From assembly GCA_030278955.1 (NCBI GenBank), contig JAOANR010000008.1, positions 37,394,148 to 37,458,147 of the forward strand: 64,000 nt of DNA. Reading direction: 5' to 3'. Each line of letters starts with the position of its first letter. Position 1 is the first letter of the stretch. The translations under genes and the position numbers were made by a program. Under the pieces are notes generated by a model. That model made no database searches, had not been told where the DNA came from, and saw only the letters and a program-made list of their open reading frames with translations. This DNA comes from Hygrophila difformis. Lineage: Eukaryota; Streptophyta; Magnoliopsida; Lamiales; Acanthaceae. Below, in pieces: positions 1-12,144 of the stretch.

Positions 1-3000
1 TGATTATTATTATGCTAAGTCGACCTTTCTCCATAAATCCGGTGGTATTTATGAGGTTAAGTTTGGTATCTGTCTTTGTCATGTACCAGGATGATACACA
101 ATCCTTGTTTACAGAGTTTGTTCTAAATAAATATGTGGACATGGTTTGATTGTCACATATATATAAAGGTTACACAATACTTGTTTAAAGAGGTTTGTGT
201 TGTTTGATAATCTTTTTTCTTTATTTTTTTGCACTCTGCTTCTCTCAAGTAAAATTGGATACTATTTTGGCATGCTGTTATTTTTAAACTAGGAGTCGTG
301 TAATCTTGTATTATGTTCTCAGGAATAATTCATGTCTATTGACCACTACCATTATATAGATGATGTAATTATTTAACCATGGTGTTTCATTTCAACAAAA
401 TTTGAGTTCACTGGCAACTTTCTATTTCTATTTTACTGATTCCCAAGAGATTTAGATTCTAGCATAAAGAGGTGAAATTGAGACATATTCATATCCAAAA
501 TTATAAGAACCTGTGTAAAACTATAGGTACATGATCTTGTGATTCACCAGCTATAATTTTGAAAAAAATTACATAACATATGATGTGTTTCAATAATGTC
601 AGTGATAGTTGTATGTTACTTGTGTGCTAATCGAGTATGAACTATGTGTATAGTGTGATGAGTGTGCTAGTTATATGTGCTGATTGTATGTGTGAATTAT
701 GTGATTTGTTTTGTTATGACATATATGTGGTGGGTTTCTTTGGATTGTGTGATAGGTTTTGTTGAATGTATGTGCAGGTCTACACCATAACTAACGTCTT
801 GAGAACGTGAAGGTTCTGGAAATTATTTTGTAGCGCAAATGATACATATTGTGATGTTTTCATAACGAGTAGGTGCTAGTTGTGGAATTAATTGTGATGA
901 TATAGTGATCTGACAGGAAACAAGATTATATGGGATATATACTGGAAATGTGATTAAATTTTCTTTATGCTGTGTATTTTGATTACATGCTAGTCATGAA
1001 TTGGAGTCGTGCTATTATATTTGTGATTAAGTGCTAGTCGCGGTGTGGAGATGTGATGATATATCCGGTGCTATTTTAATTTTGAATATGTGCTATTTGT
1101 AGTTGGGAAACGTGATGATGTATACGTGATTGGGAATGAGATAATATAGGTTATATCATGTAGTAGTTGTCCTATTTATTTTCTTATTTTAAATTTAGTC
1201 CTGGGATAAATATATATTAGATGAGATGTGTTGTTATATCATGTAATTACCATGTTTTTTTTTTTTTTCATGTTACTTATTCCAAATGGGGAACGTGTGG
1301 ATATGTATAATCACCAATTGTGCTTATATAGCACCTTCAAAGTGGTGGATGCAATGCTTTCGAAGTTTACCGTGATGGTCGTGCTACATCATAACAACTT
1401 ACCGCTCCAACAACTTGAGGGTGCTGGCTGGCATTTTTTATCCGCCTTCTGACGTTGTTGCCCAGGATGCGTTTCGTATTGATGTTGTTGGTTCTGATTC
1501 GTGAGGGGAGACTGCCGGTGTGGACTGGTGTAGGAAAAGAAAAATGGGCCTGCACACCAAGTTGCCATAAAGACAGCCAAGGTGTGATGTGAAGTATGTG
1601 CCTCGGGATATCATTCATTTGAGGCTAATGATTCTTTTTGCTATTACATTCGAATATTTATGGATGTACCCCATCATACTTTTTTCTTTGATGTTTTTTT
1701 TGTGGTTTTTTAAGTTTGCAGTTTTTTTAGATGGTTAATGGCCATGGTCATGATAATATGTTTGACTCCAATATACATTGTGTATTTTCGATTTTGGTTT
1801 GGTCATGCAATGGTGCTTTTGTGTAAGCATGCCCCCTGTAAAACTCAACTTTAGCACATCTGGTGCTACATTATGTATTGCGCTTTTTATCATTATTATA
1901 GATGGTTTTTTTCTAATTCACTACGACTTCAGTCGGCATCCCAAGCGCTCCGATGAAATCTTCACTGAGTGTCCGTTGTCACTATATATCATCCTGATCG
2001 GAGTTCGCAGAATGCACATCGTCCACGGTGTGTTCCGACCAGATCTCATCATCGTCAATGGGGGTACTGTTGAGGTTGAACATATATCAAGTGATGTAGT
2101 GCAATAATATGGGTGTTGAAATGGAGGTTGGGGATCGACGGGAATGGAGGTGAATGGTGATAGATTCTAAATCTACTCTACAACAATTAGGGTTAATTTA
2201 ATGGATTAAAGCCACCCATGTTCAACACTCAATAGTGATGATAAATTCTCTTATGGAATGGATCTGTCATTGCGCAAATTAGGGATTTATTGTAGGCAAC
2301 TGGATTTGGTGTTTCCATACACGGTCAGCGCACATGAATGGAATGTTTTCAACTCCACCCTTCATAGCACCTTCATGGCACAACTCCAGAACATTCAGCG
2401 GGTGCTACATAATAGGCATGCAGCACCCTAACCGATCCGATATATCAGCACACTAGAGATGAATTGGTTGGCTTTCTTTCTTCCTTTGTTTATTTATTTG
2501 TCTTTTTATTTTCTTGAAATTTGGGTAGGAGAGGAAGGTTCAACTGTACAAATATGCTAAAATTTTAAATTAAACTAGGAGCTATAAACATAAGTTGTGA
2601 AGTGGCAAGGGCATAGGTTCAATTCTACTAATAGGCTAGCAGAGTAGCAGATAAAAAGTTTTTTGTTATAATTTTATAAATAAATTTTGAAAAAATGTCA
2701 TATATATGTGTAAAAAGTTCACGTTTCAATTTTAGGATTGAAGACTCGATCCCTACCTGCTAAATCCATTTCTATTTTTTCTTTATATAATGGTTAGCAT
2801 ATTATTTGCTTTCTCGATACAAAAAAGTAATGTATCTTTTGTCCCAAAAAAAATGTATCTTTTCCCATTTTTGTCAATAATTATTACTACTATTAACTAT
2901 AATACTAATAAAAAAATGTGGCATATAAATAACAAAAAAACGTGTTACTTATTTTCTTAGTGGGTACCATGCATATATATTTGTAGGTGCAAACATGATG

Positions 3001-4269
3001 CCGGAGAGTGTTTATGTGTTGGCATCTTACATGAGTAATGGACAAGATAATTTATGTAATGGTTGGGCAAGGGGGGAATGGAGTGACGGTCAGAGTGATG
3101 ATAGCAGTATCACAAAAGTGTTCTCAAACATTACATTGCTCTCCTAACAACTATTTTTGCAGATTTTGTGATATATATAGTTACAGTAAGTGTATTGATT
3201 TTAATATGCAGAAAAATTATTCTAAAATAGAAAAATATTTGTACATACTTCTAGATGGACAGAATATACATCAAACATGACTTTCCGCCCACCCTTGCTG
3301 AATTAACTGATGACCCCATCCCACCAACTTGTATGATGTACTACAAGTAATGAGGATATAATATGTAATGTGGCACAACACAACTAGTTTGGAGGGTGAC
3401 TTCTTTCCCATCTAAATTCTTTGACTATGTAAAATTTATGTAGTGTTCCCCTACGAGCACATAGGCATATCATAATAATTAAGTTTAACATGATATACCT
3501 CATTTGGGAAGCATTCATGCACATGAATGAGGTGAAAGCCTAATTTTCCTCTCTCTTTTTGTTGTTTGTTTCACATTATTTGGTGCTTTTGTAGATAGGC
3601 TGTGTTTTACTAGAGACATGGAACGGGGCTGTAATTTTTAGGGATCCCATTTTCTAAATAATTTACTATTGTAATTAAAAAATTATATAAAAAAGCATAA
3701 AACATAAGTACTAAAATTTTAGGGCCCATTTAGTATATTACTTCACAATGTTAACTTTTTAGGTGACAGTGAAATTAAAATTTGGAAGCGTAGGCGCGCG
3801 CAGTTCAGTTACTTCACAATGTTAACTTCACAATGTTACATATACAAATACAAACTGCACCACTTTAAATTCAGATATTTTTAAAGATAGTGTTATACTA
3901 GCCCCTATCAATGAGATTTTCACCAATGAAATTTTTAACAAATTGTTAGGAAAATTTTCATATTATGTTTCATACTTATTTTTAAATTTTATTTTATCTT
4001 AATTTAAGTTTCAAATCAAATAAAAATATTATTTTAATAATTATTTTTATTGATCTATTAGGTTAGTACCAGACAAGCTACAGAAGCTAAAGATACAGTA
4101 TAAGATGATTTCTTTATTATTTTTAAAAATAATTAAATTATATTATCATATATATATCCTCTTTTGAATATATAAAAAAAATCATTACACATTTTTCATT
4201 ACTTAAACTACAATTTGTTATTACTATTTATAATATAAGTATATATATTATATAAAATATATAGTTATG
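1..4269. other. AT-rich intergenic DNA without a supportable gene
   Basis: Both strands are AT-rich with many stops. Only short open frames occur (up to about 109 codons near 1778-2107), with no recognisable domain. Around 830-1150 there is a loose, degenerate repetition of phrases such as gtgctagt and gtgatgatat, which looks like decayed repeat DNA. The last few hundred bases probably belong to the Helitron whose 3' end follows. Confidence 0.5.
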
Positions 4270-4299
4270 CCCGTCGAGTTTCGACGGGTTATTTACTAG
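4270..4299 (+). mobile_element. Helitron 3' terminus (hairpin plus CTAG)
   Basis: An 8-bp perfect stem (CCCGTCGA at 4270-4277, TCGACGGG at 4281-4288) with a 3-nt loop is followed by ttatttA and CTAG (4296-4299), then T. A terminal hairpin about ten bases before a CTRR end, inserted next to T, is the known 3' end of plant Helitrons. I could not identify the matching 5' TC end, so the length is unknown; the body must lie upstream. Confidence 0.7.
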
Positions 4300-4316
4300 T
4301 TTAATAAAAAAAAATA

Positions 4317-4585
4317 CTCCATTTGTTCCGGTTGAAATGTTCAAAAGTTTTTGGACACGCTGTCTATTGCATTTACTTAAAAGTTAATATTTTTCTGCAA
4401 AAAAAAAGTTAATATTTTAAAATGTAGAGAAGTAAAATTTATATAAAATATATATATTCTAAAAATATGCGAAAAGATGAATCCAACAATATTCTACTTG
4501 ACTATATTTTTCTTATATAACGACAACAAAAATTTAGGTCAATCATATATGAACAGTGTAAAAAGTCTAAATGGGATAAAAAGAG
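4317..4585. mobile_element. Stowaway-like MITE, degenerate
   Basis: It is flanked by TA dinucleotides (4315-4316, 4586-4587). It starts ctccatttgttcc and ends in a loosely inverted form (atgggataaaaagag). An AT-rich non-coding interior of about 270 bp, a CTCC-type end and a TA target fit Stowaway/Tc1-mariner MITEs. The terminal repeats are diverged, so the call is tentative. Confidence 0.45.
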
Positions 4586-4621
4586 TATAAATATGAAACT
4601 TAAATTTGGAGGTCTATTTTT

Positions 4622-4633
4622 AAGAACCTTATT
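4622..4633 (+). repeat. 5' target-site duplication of the LINE
   Basis: The 12-mer aagaaccttatt is repeated exactly at 10216-10227, directly after the terminal A-run of the LINE. It marks both ends of the insertion. Confidence 0.85.
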
Positions 4634-4656
4634 GCAAAAGAAAAAAAGATCTAAAA

Positions 4657-6075
4657 ATGTCTCTCCCCGCCTCTCCTATTCATCCCTCACCTCCGGCTCC
4701 GCCCGATCCGGGTGTGCCGCCGGGAAAGCCTTTATTTCGCGATATTGTGATCCCTCGTTCTCCTTCCGATTCAAGTCCGTCTGTTACCAATGTCCCTTAT
4801 AGTGAGTTGGTTTCTTTCGACACGGTGGATGGTAATCCCCTCTTGCCGCGCATTCAGATCCACGATGCATTGGTTGTTCGTATTCTTGGCAAGCGTGTTG
4901 GGCTTGCGGTAATGCAAGCCAAATTGACGTCTCTATGGAAGCCTAAGGGCCATATGAGGGTGGTAGATGGGAATAAAGGGTATTTATTGGTTAAGTTTGC
5001 TTCGGCGGATGACCGACGCCACGCGCTATATGATGGGCCGTGGTCGATCTTTGATCATACCTTGGCGGTAGCGCCATGGTCGAAGGACACTCATGCTACA
5101 GCAGGTGTGATTACGAAAACATCAGTTTGGATCCAATTCCCTGATCTCGACCCGATTTTCTTTGAAGAGGAGATGTTGTTGCTCATTGCTACTATGGTTG
5201 GGAAACCCTTGAGAGTGGATGCTAACTCTAAGGACTTGACGAGAGCTCGTTATGGCCATGTTTTTGTGGAAATAGATCTAAGCAAACCTGTGATCGGGAG
5301 AGTTATGGTGAATGATTGTTGGCAAAATGTGGCGTACGAGGGTTTGCACCATATTTGTACTACATGTGGTAGGTTCAGATTTAACTTGGAAGACTGCATG
5401 CATCATGATCCTTCGCCAGGGCTGTCAGCGCCTGATCCTACGGCAGCACCAGATCCTACCCCAGCTTCCGAGACGGCGGCAGTAGGGTTGCAGGGGGTTG
5501 GAGAGAATTTAGGGAAGTCAAATCCTAAGAAAGATTACTTTCCTTCTGAAGAAGATTCTGCTACGGAATTTGTGAACAAAATGGATACGGGAAATAATGT
5601 AATTTCGGAAACTCAATCGGGTGAGCATAATCTGGCAAAAAAGGCGGAACTTCCCTTTCCGACTAGTCAACCATTAGTAACCCATGGAGATTGGATCATG
5701 GTCACTAGTGCCCCACGTCCGCCCCGACATGATGCCCATAAAGGTTTGGCTAGGAAACCCTTTCAGGATCGTACTAATTTGGTGGACAAACGAATGGACA
5801 AAGAACAATATGCTGCTAACACGGACAAAGGGAAAGGGGTGGTTACTTTGTCCCAAGGGCCTATACTTCCCGAAGCTCAAGAGGGGCATAAAAAATTTAA
5901 AAGCAAACGACCATGTCGTTCGGAGGATGCTGGACGATTGGGGTCACAACCTGGTAATGATGCTAATATTCATCAACAGAATTCTTTCATGGCTTTAACT
6001 TGGGTGGATAATCGAATGGAGGAGGATCGGTCAGGAAGTGGGCAGCAGGCCCATGAGGCCACTGGTTCTCAATGA
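4657..6075 (+). CDS. LINE ORF1 protein (DUF4283 RNA-binding, degenerate zinc knuckle)
   Basis: An intact 472-residue frame. Residues about 60-200 match the DUF4283 fold of plant LINE ORF1 and related proteins (MQAKLTSLWKP, GYLLVKF, DGPWSIFDHTLAVAPW, VWIQFPDLD). It is followed by a CCHC-type knuckle region, CTTCGRFRFNLEDC. Here the expected histidine position reads F, so metal binding is probably lost. The C-terminal half is low-complexity (PDPTAAPDPTPAS) and polar. In the family ORF1 coats the LINE RNA as a nucleic-acid chaperone. Its TGA stop overlaps the ORF2 ATG (ATGA at 6072-6075), an arrangement suited to reinitiation. The first ATG of the frame was chosen as start. Confidence 0.88.
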   Translation: MSLPASPIHPSPPAPPDPGVPPGKPLFRDIVIPRSPSDSSPSVTNVPYSELVSFDTVDGNPLLPRIQIHDALVVRILGKRVGLAVMQAKLTSLWKPKGHMRVVDGNKGYLLVKFASADDRRHALYDGPWSIFDHTLAVAPWSKDTHATAGVITKTSVWIQFPDLDPIFFEEEMLLLIATMVGKPLRVDANSKDLTRARYGHVFVEIDLSKPVIGRVMVNDCWQNVAYEGLHHICTTCGRFRFNLEDCMHHDPSPGLSAPDPTAAPDPTPASETAAVGLQGVGENLGKSNPKKDYFPSEEDSATEFVNKMDTGNNVISETQSGEHNLAKKAELPFPTSQPLVTHGDWIMVTSAPRPPRHDAHKGLARKPFQDRTNLVDKRMDKEQYAANTDKGKGVVTLSQGPILPEAQEGHKKFKSKRPCRSEDAGRLGSQPGNDANIHQQNSFMALTWVDNRMEEDRSGSGQQAHEATGSQ

Positions 6076-9000
6076 TTATTTTCAACGATTGTACGATCCT
6101 AGCATGGAATGTGTGTGGCGCCATGCATAGGTCTAGTCAACGCCACATTAAGGATGTTCTTCAACATTATAAACCGTCTATTTTGTGTATATTGGAGCCG
6201 CAAAGCCCCTTTGAGCGGATGAGAGTTATGCTCTATCGTATGGATTATGAAGCTGTACATATTATCGAAAGTGTAGGGCGAGCAGGGGGTATCTGGGTAT
6301 TGAAACGGATCAGAGTTCCTTTCTCAGTGTCCCTCACATTTGTTTATGCTCGTATTATAACAGTGACACTCCAGGCTGGGGATAATTATTGGAATTTATC
6401 AACTGTCTATGCTAATCCAATTGTGAGTGCTCGGATGAGAGATTGGCTAGACATGCGGGAGATTGCTCAGGCCGTGCAACGGCCTTGGGTAGCTATTGGG
6501 GATTGGAATGAGGTTCTAAATAGTAATGAGGCTATGGGATTCACTGTTTCAACTCGGCAATGTGAGCAATTCCGGGATATGTTAACTGACTGTGGTTTGG
6601 ACACAATTCACACAGTGGGCGATGCTTTTACTTGGCAAAAAAATAACAGGGGTGGCCCTTTGGCCCGGAAGAGACTGGATAGAGTGGTGGCAACTGCCAG
6701 TTCGGTGTCATTTTTCCCGGAATCGGTCGTGGAGGTTCTACCCCATCATGCGTCGGATCATAATGGGCTTCTCTTGAGATGTAAGCTCCAAGTGAGATCG
6801 GATGACCGGAAGCCATTTAGATGGGAAGGTATGTGGGCGCTCCATCCTTTGTATGGGCATGTGGTGGACGCTGCATAGAATGTTGGGGATTCTCCGCTCT
6901 GTACTAGGTTGGAGTCGGTCCGGGATGCCACTATTCTTTAATGAACACCATTTTTGTCACCTCATGAAGAGAAAGCGTACCACCTTAAGAAGACTTCAGG
7001 GAGTGCGTTCTTTTCTTAGTAGGTGGATTCTGTGAGACATATTTTACTCGAGAGACAGCTTATGAATGAACTGGATGAGATTTTGAAACAGGAAGAAATG
7101 TTTTGGTTCCAAAAATCAAGGGATAAGTGGCTCACTCATGGCGACAAAAATACTTGGTATTTTCATACCCATACAAAGATCCGCAGGCAACGATTGAAAA
7201 TTATGGGCTTGGAAATCAATGCCAATTGGGTTAATGATGATGCTATGTTGAGAAATCACACACGGAATCATTTGTCACTTATTTGGGCATGTTACCCATA
7301 GTAACAACATCGTGCCGATGGACCCCTTGCCTCCAATGCTTTCTATGGAATGTCTTTGTGATGAGGTGTTGTTGGAAGAGGTTCATCATGCTGTGAAGGA
7401 GATGTTTGGGTATTCGGCACCGGGACCGGATGGTTTTCCGGCAGAATTTTATAAGTTGTATTATTCCTCGGTAGGCCCTTCATTGTGGGGATTTATTCGA
7501 CAGGCCTTGGCTACTGGATCCTTTAATCCCTCTATCTCTACCACATTTATATCTTTAATTCCCAAGGTTACTGTGCCGAAGGAAGTTAAGCACTTTCGGT
7601 CAATCAATTTGTGTAATGTTAGCTACAAAATCATCACAAAAGTGATTGTTAATCGGTTGAAGCCTTTCCTTCAGCAATACATCGGGCCGTATCAATCTGC
7701 TTTCTTGCCAGGCCGTGGCACTACTGGTAACATTTTTATCCTTCAAGAAGTGGTAGCTTCTTTCTGGAATAGTCATAGACGATTGAAGTGTTTTTTGTTG
7801 AAAATTGATTTGGAGAAAGCGTATGATAACATCTCTTGGAATTTCCTAGAAAATTGTCTTAGCGAGATGAATATCCCGAGTCCTCTTTGTCGCATCATTA
7901 TGTACTGTGTGTGATCCCCCATTTACTCCATACTTTGGAACGGGGCGCCTCTTCCTCCCATCACTCCGGCTAAGGGTTTAAGGCAAGGGGATCCATTGTC
8001 TCCTTACCTTTTTATTATTGTGATGGAAAAATTCTCTCGAGCTATTCTGAAATGTGTGGACCAAGGACATTGGCAGCCTATAACCCTAGCTCGCAATTCT
8101 TCCTTGCTTTCACATTTAATGTTTGTTGACGATCTCCTCTTGTTCTCCAAGGCTTCCTCCTCCAGTGCCCAGTGTATTGATGTAGTACTTGCTAGTTTTG
8201 CGGTCTCATCTGGGCTTCGTATCAACTCTGGGAAATCGATAGCCTATGCTTCTTGTGTTGTGTCGCCCTATACAAAGAGTGTATTGACTTCTCTGCTTAA
8301 TATTGGGTTTTGCGATGACATGGGGAACTACTTAGGGTTTCCTCTCGTCCATGGTATGGTGAAGCATGCTCATCTAGAGCCTCTTATTGAAAAGCTTCAC
8401 AGTCGGATGGGGTCTTGGAAGAGGGCGCTCCTTAATCGGGCAGGCCGAGTTACTCTAGCTCGTGTTGTCCTCGCTTCTATCCCATCTTATATCATACAAT
8501 GTTATTGGTTTCCTGCCTCGACGTGTAATAAAATTGATAAGATCATGCATGATTTCATTTGGAAGGACGAGGGTGGTAAAGGCGTGTCGCTTGTTAGTTG
8601 GGACAAGGTGGCTCACCCCCGCAGCTTGGGTGGACTGGGCATTCGCCGAACCTGGGATTTCAACGTCGCCCTTCTTGGCAAGCCTCTCTCAGATGTCATT
8701 ATAGGTTCAACCAAGCCTTGGGTTGCTCTTTTGCACAACAAATATGGGAATTCTGTTAGAAATTTGATTGCCAGGCCTGGTGCTACAACTCTGTATCGTG
8801 CGTTGGCTAAGGCTGCCCCACTCCTCCTAGGTGGTTTCCAGTTGCATATTGGGGATGGAGAAAGTAATGTTTGGAATAGCAAGTGGTTGCGGGGAGGTTT
8901 GATCGGCCCTTGGATCCTTTACGTGCACATCTCAGATTCTGAGTTGAGGATTAAAGTTGTGTTTCGAGCAGGGCCATGGCGCTGGAATGAGTTGTACAGC

Positions 9001-10112
9001 CCGGTGCCCGATGAAATTCAACAGGAAGCTCAAGACTTTGGTCCGTTGATTTGCCATGATGTGGCGACTGATAGTGTTTCTTGGGTCCTATCTGCGTCCG
9101 GAAACTATTCTGTGAAGACGGGATATGCATGGTTGCTTGAGCACCGAGGATATCATGGTGATCGTCTGCGCTCATGGGTGTGGAGAATCCATGCGCCGGA
9201 GAAGGTGAAACTGTTTGGGTGGCTGGAAGCACATGGTTCAGCCCCTGTGAATGAGGTATGGTTCAAACGAGGGCTTACCAGCTCTCCTGCGTGTGCTATC
9301 TGTGGGGCGGCCTATGAGACACTCATGCATATGCTTTTTCATTGCCCTTGGGCGAAGGAAGTGTGGAGGTGCATGGGGGAGTTTCCCTCAGCTAATTGGA
9401 TCAATAGATTTCATGATGATGTGCTCTTCCTTGGCCGGTTTGGGAAGGGTTGGTCTGGTAGTCAGTGGGTGGCCATTTGGTGCATCTGGACTGGGAGGAA
9501 CAATTGTTGCTTCCGGTCTGAAGTGCCCAATGCTGCTGTTGTTGCTCGACGTGCCCGGGCTCTTGGTGTGGCTTTCGATCGGGCGTGTGGTAGGCCTCAT
9601 CGGCTTTGAGAGGTGCGGTTTGTCTGATGGAATCCGAAGTTCTATCATGGTTCTTCATGTGGATGGTAGTTCGTTGGGGAATCCAGGACGTGCTGGTTTT
9701 GGAGGAGTTATTCGAGATTGGGATGGCCGTTGGTTGGAGGGTTTCTCCGGTTTTATTGGTATATCTACTAATCTGGCTGTTGAACTTCATGCTATCCTGA
9801 ATGGGCTTAAACGTCTTCACCATTTGGGAGTTCAGTTTGTGTGTTGTTACTCTGATTCGGAAGAAGCTCTTCGCCTCATCAAGTTCAATGCTCATGAGGG
9901 ATGCTTTGGTCAACAATATCCGGGATATTCTTGTGGCTCATCCATGTTACAGATGGTACCACATCCTTCGGAAGGGCAACTCGGTGGCTGATGCGCTGGC
10001 TAAGCGTGGTTCTCGCTCTGTGGAGTTCTTCACGACATGGGCGTATCCTCCTGATGAGGTTCGGGCCCTGATCAATGCAGACATGTCGGGAACTTGGTTC
10101 CCTCGTTTTTAG
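6072..10112 (+). pseudogene. LINE ORF2: endonuclease, reverse transcriptase, zf-RVT, RNase H (broken)
   Basis: The region encodes the LINE replication enzyme in pieces. 6072-6878 is the apurinic-like endonuclease (WNVCGA, ILEP, AIGDWNEVL, catalytic SDH in HHASDHNG), ended by TAG at 6876. 6880-7301 is a connector read in two frames. 7312-7914 is the first half of RT (APGPDGFPAEFYK, ISLIPKV, LPGRGT, KIDLEKAYD), ended by TGA at 7912. In the same frame 7996-9609 gives GLRQGDPLSPYLF, the catalytic FVDD box (most relatives have FADD) and a zf-RVT domain with CAICG and MLFHCPW. RNase H lies at about 9646-10100 in two frames (DGSSLGNPGRAGFGG, then GNSVADALAKRG), so there is a frameshift near 9890. 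The several independent lesions mean this copy cannot make a full protein. A C-terminal RNase H is a known trait of many plant L1-type elements. Confidence 0.92.
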
Positions 10113-10215
10113 ATTTTTCTCCTTTATTTTTTGTTCTTTCCTCTTCCTTTCCTCCCTGCTGTAATTTTTTATCTTATTTGCTGACGCATTGGCGTCCTGT
10201 TCAACCAAAAAAAAA

Positions 10216-10227
10216 AAGAACCTTATT
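10216..10227 (+). repeat. 3' target-site duplication of the LINE
   Basis: Exact copy of 4622-4633, directly following the poly(A) tail. The exact boundary with the tail is ambiguous by a few A residues. Confidence 0.85.
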
Positions 10228-11040
10228 TTTAAAAATAGAATAGGGCCTCCATGAATTTTGGGACGGCCTTGCTTTGAGCTAGCAACATGAGTGTTGACTG
10301 TTGAGTAGGGCTTAAAGCAGGACTGGATTCAAGTCACGATGAAATTACGACTCAAATAGGTTTTATCGATATAGTATTTTATTCACGATAGGACCGTCAT
10401 AATATATACGAATACGATCAATCGGGTTTTCTCATATCCCAATCCGGTGTTAATTTGCCACTGTTTGCCAAGATTGCAAGGCTGTGCATACATTACCGCC
10501 TCGTGTCGTAAATTAACCTACATCGATCGATCAACAGGGAATTGAAAAATGAATAAAATTCTACTCTAGCTAGTCGTGGCAACTCATCTCAAGAGGAGTT
10601 CCGGATCTACATTAGCAACTACCGGTTTGCATTTTTATCCAACCATTATTGCTATGATCAAACCATATTAATAGTTCATATTTATCAAGGTTAGTGGAAA
10701 AAAAAAAAAAAGAAGAAGAAGAAGAAGGGAACAAAAGTAAAACGTAGATTTCGTCTCCAAGAGTGATTTCACACAAGTAAAAACAACAATCAGAGTATCA
10801 TATTTGAGGATCCACAAGAGTTGATGAAATTGCTAAATTAACACAGTAATATGACTATTAGACAACAATATAATTTTTATTACATTAAAATTAATAAATC
10901 ATTTTCATTAAGCGAATAATTTAGACTTATTGATACTTTACATCAACTAAAGGGAAGAGTGCAAACCAATATAATTACATTAGTACTACCTCCCTCAGCC
11001 CCAAATAGAATATCTCATTTAATTTGTACATGCAATTCAA
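10228..11040. other. Intergenic DNA, no gene seen
   Basis: AT-rich, with no frame carrying a recognisable domain. A short A-rich/AAG microsatellite lies at about 10690-10727. Confidence 0.5.
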
Positions 11041-11115
11041 TGCACTTGTTTTGTTTTTGGGTAAACATTGACACCTAGGTGTTGGCAAATGTGGGAGACC
11101 AAACCACACAAATTA
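11041..11115 (-). mobile_element. 3' fragment of a tRNA-type SINE
   Basis: Read on the minus strand it gives aatttgtgtggtttggtctc, then a TTTACCC-type tail ending in A-rich sequence. This matches the 3' parts of the fuller SINE copies at 28822-28990 and 29286-29455. The tRNA-like head is missing. Confidence 0.45.
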
Positions 11116-11224
11116 CCACTTGTTTAATATTAATTAACAGTTTAACACCTTAAAAATATATGCAAATAAAAATATATATATTCTAAATTTATTCAATTAG
11201 ACGAATCTAACAATACATAACTTA

Positions 11225-11384
11225 GTGTTTGGATAAACTGCAATAAAATTGATTATCTGATTATTGCGTTTTGAAAACGCATATAATCAGTTTAACCGCT
11301 CAAAATTTGTGCTGCAAACCTGATTATTTGCATTTTGAAAACACAATAATCAGATAATCGGTTTCATATCGTTTATCCAAACAC
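11225..11384. mobile_element. Short foldback MITE (GTGTTTGGATAA family)
   Basis: The ends are inverted copies: GTGTTTGGATAAAC at 11225 and its complement at 11371-11384. Similarity continues inward through GATTATCTGATTATTG and GCGTTTTGAAAACGC, so nearly all of the 160 bp is terminal inverted repeat. It belongs to the same family as the cargo-carrying element at 29675-30849. I could not settle its TSD. Confidence 0.75.
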
Positions 11385-11454
11385 CTACTTAGACACCGTT
11401 CCTTAGAATTTATTTTGAGGACTTGTTACTTATTTTTATTAAAATTATATCATA

Positions 11455-11665
11455 CCAGATTAGATAAGAAATATTAAGATCAACCAGATTAAATAAGATC
11501 AGACCAGACCATATTAGACCAGACCAGATCAGATCAGATCAAATCATTATAATAATATAGATAAGATAAGATCAGATTAGACCAAATCGAACCAGACCAG
11601 ACCAATTCAGATTAGACCAGAACCAGACAAATTCAGATCAGATCAGATCTTATAAGATTCAGATT
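11455..11665. repeat. Degenerate agatcagaccag simple repeat
   Basis: About 210 bp built from imperfect short units such as accagacc, agatcagatc and ataagatcag. There is no coding frame. It looks like a decayed minisatellite next to the Harbinger element. Confidence 0.6.
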
Positions 11666-12144
11666 AGAAAAGTTTATTTGAGGCCTAGAAAACATGGCCT
11701 AAATAATAAACTTTGTTGGCTGTCGCATTCGTGTATGATCATGGAACCTCACCTACCTAGGGTCTGTTCTGCACGCAGAGCTGTAGCTGTGAGCTGTAGC
11801 TGCGAGCTGGAGCTGTAGGGAGCTGGAGCTGTAGGGAGCTGTAGCTGTCAGTTCTATTTAAGTGTTCTGTACAACTAGCTGTAGCTGTAAAAAAATGTAT
11901 GAAATGACATAAAAGGACAAATAATTTTTGTTTTGTTTTTTTTTCTTTTGCTTACAAAAGGACACATATTGATTTCATATTTAATGAATTTAATTAAAAT
12001 TTAAAATAATTCTAGTAGAATATAAAATGAACCAGATGCAAACAAAAATAATAATATAATTCCTAAGAAAAATTCATATAAAATAATAGTCATTGTACCC
12101 AAAAGAAACAAAAAAAAAAACAAAAAAAAAACAATATAGCGTAT

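Larger units (their letters stand above)
4634..10215 (+). mobile_element. Full-length L1-type LINE retrotransposon, inactivated
   Basis: A non-LTR retrotransposon bounded by a 12-bp TSD and ending in a poly(A) run (10207-10215 and into the TSD). It carries ORF1 (DUF4283 domain and zinc knuckle) and ORF2 (endonuclease, RT, zf-RVT, RNase H). Only about 23 bp precede the ORF1 start, so the 5' leader is very short or slightly truncated. ORF2 contains stops and frameshifts, so this copy is probably dead. The flanks (ggaggtctattttt on the left, aaaaatagaatagggcctcc on the right) are loosely inverted, so the target may have been a small palindromic repeat. Confidence 0.93.

Noticed and set aside
1778..2107. 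109-codon open frame, and a minus-strand reading with acidic residues near 1930-2100
   Set aside because: No domain, no splice or codon-use support, and AT-rich surroundings. It may be a decayed transposon exon, but nothing in the sequence proves it.
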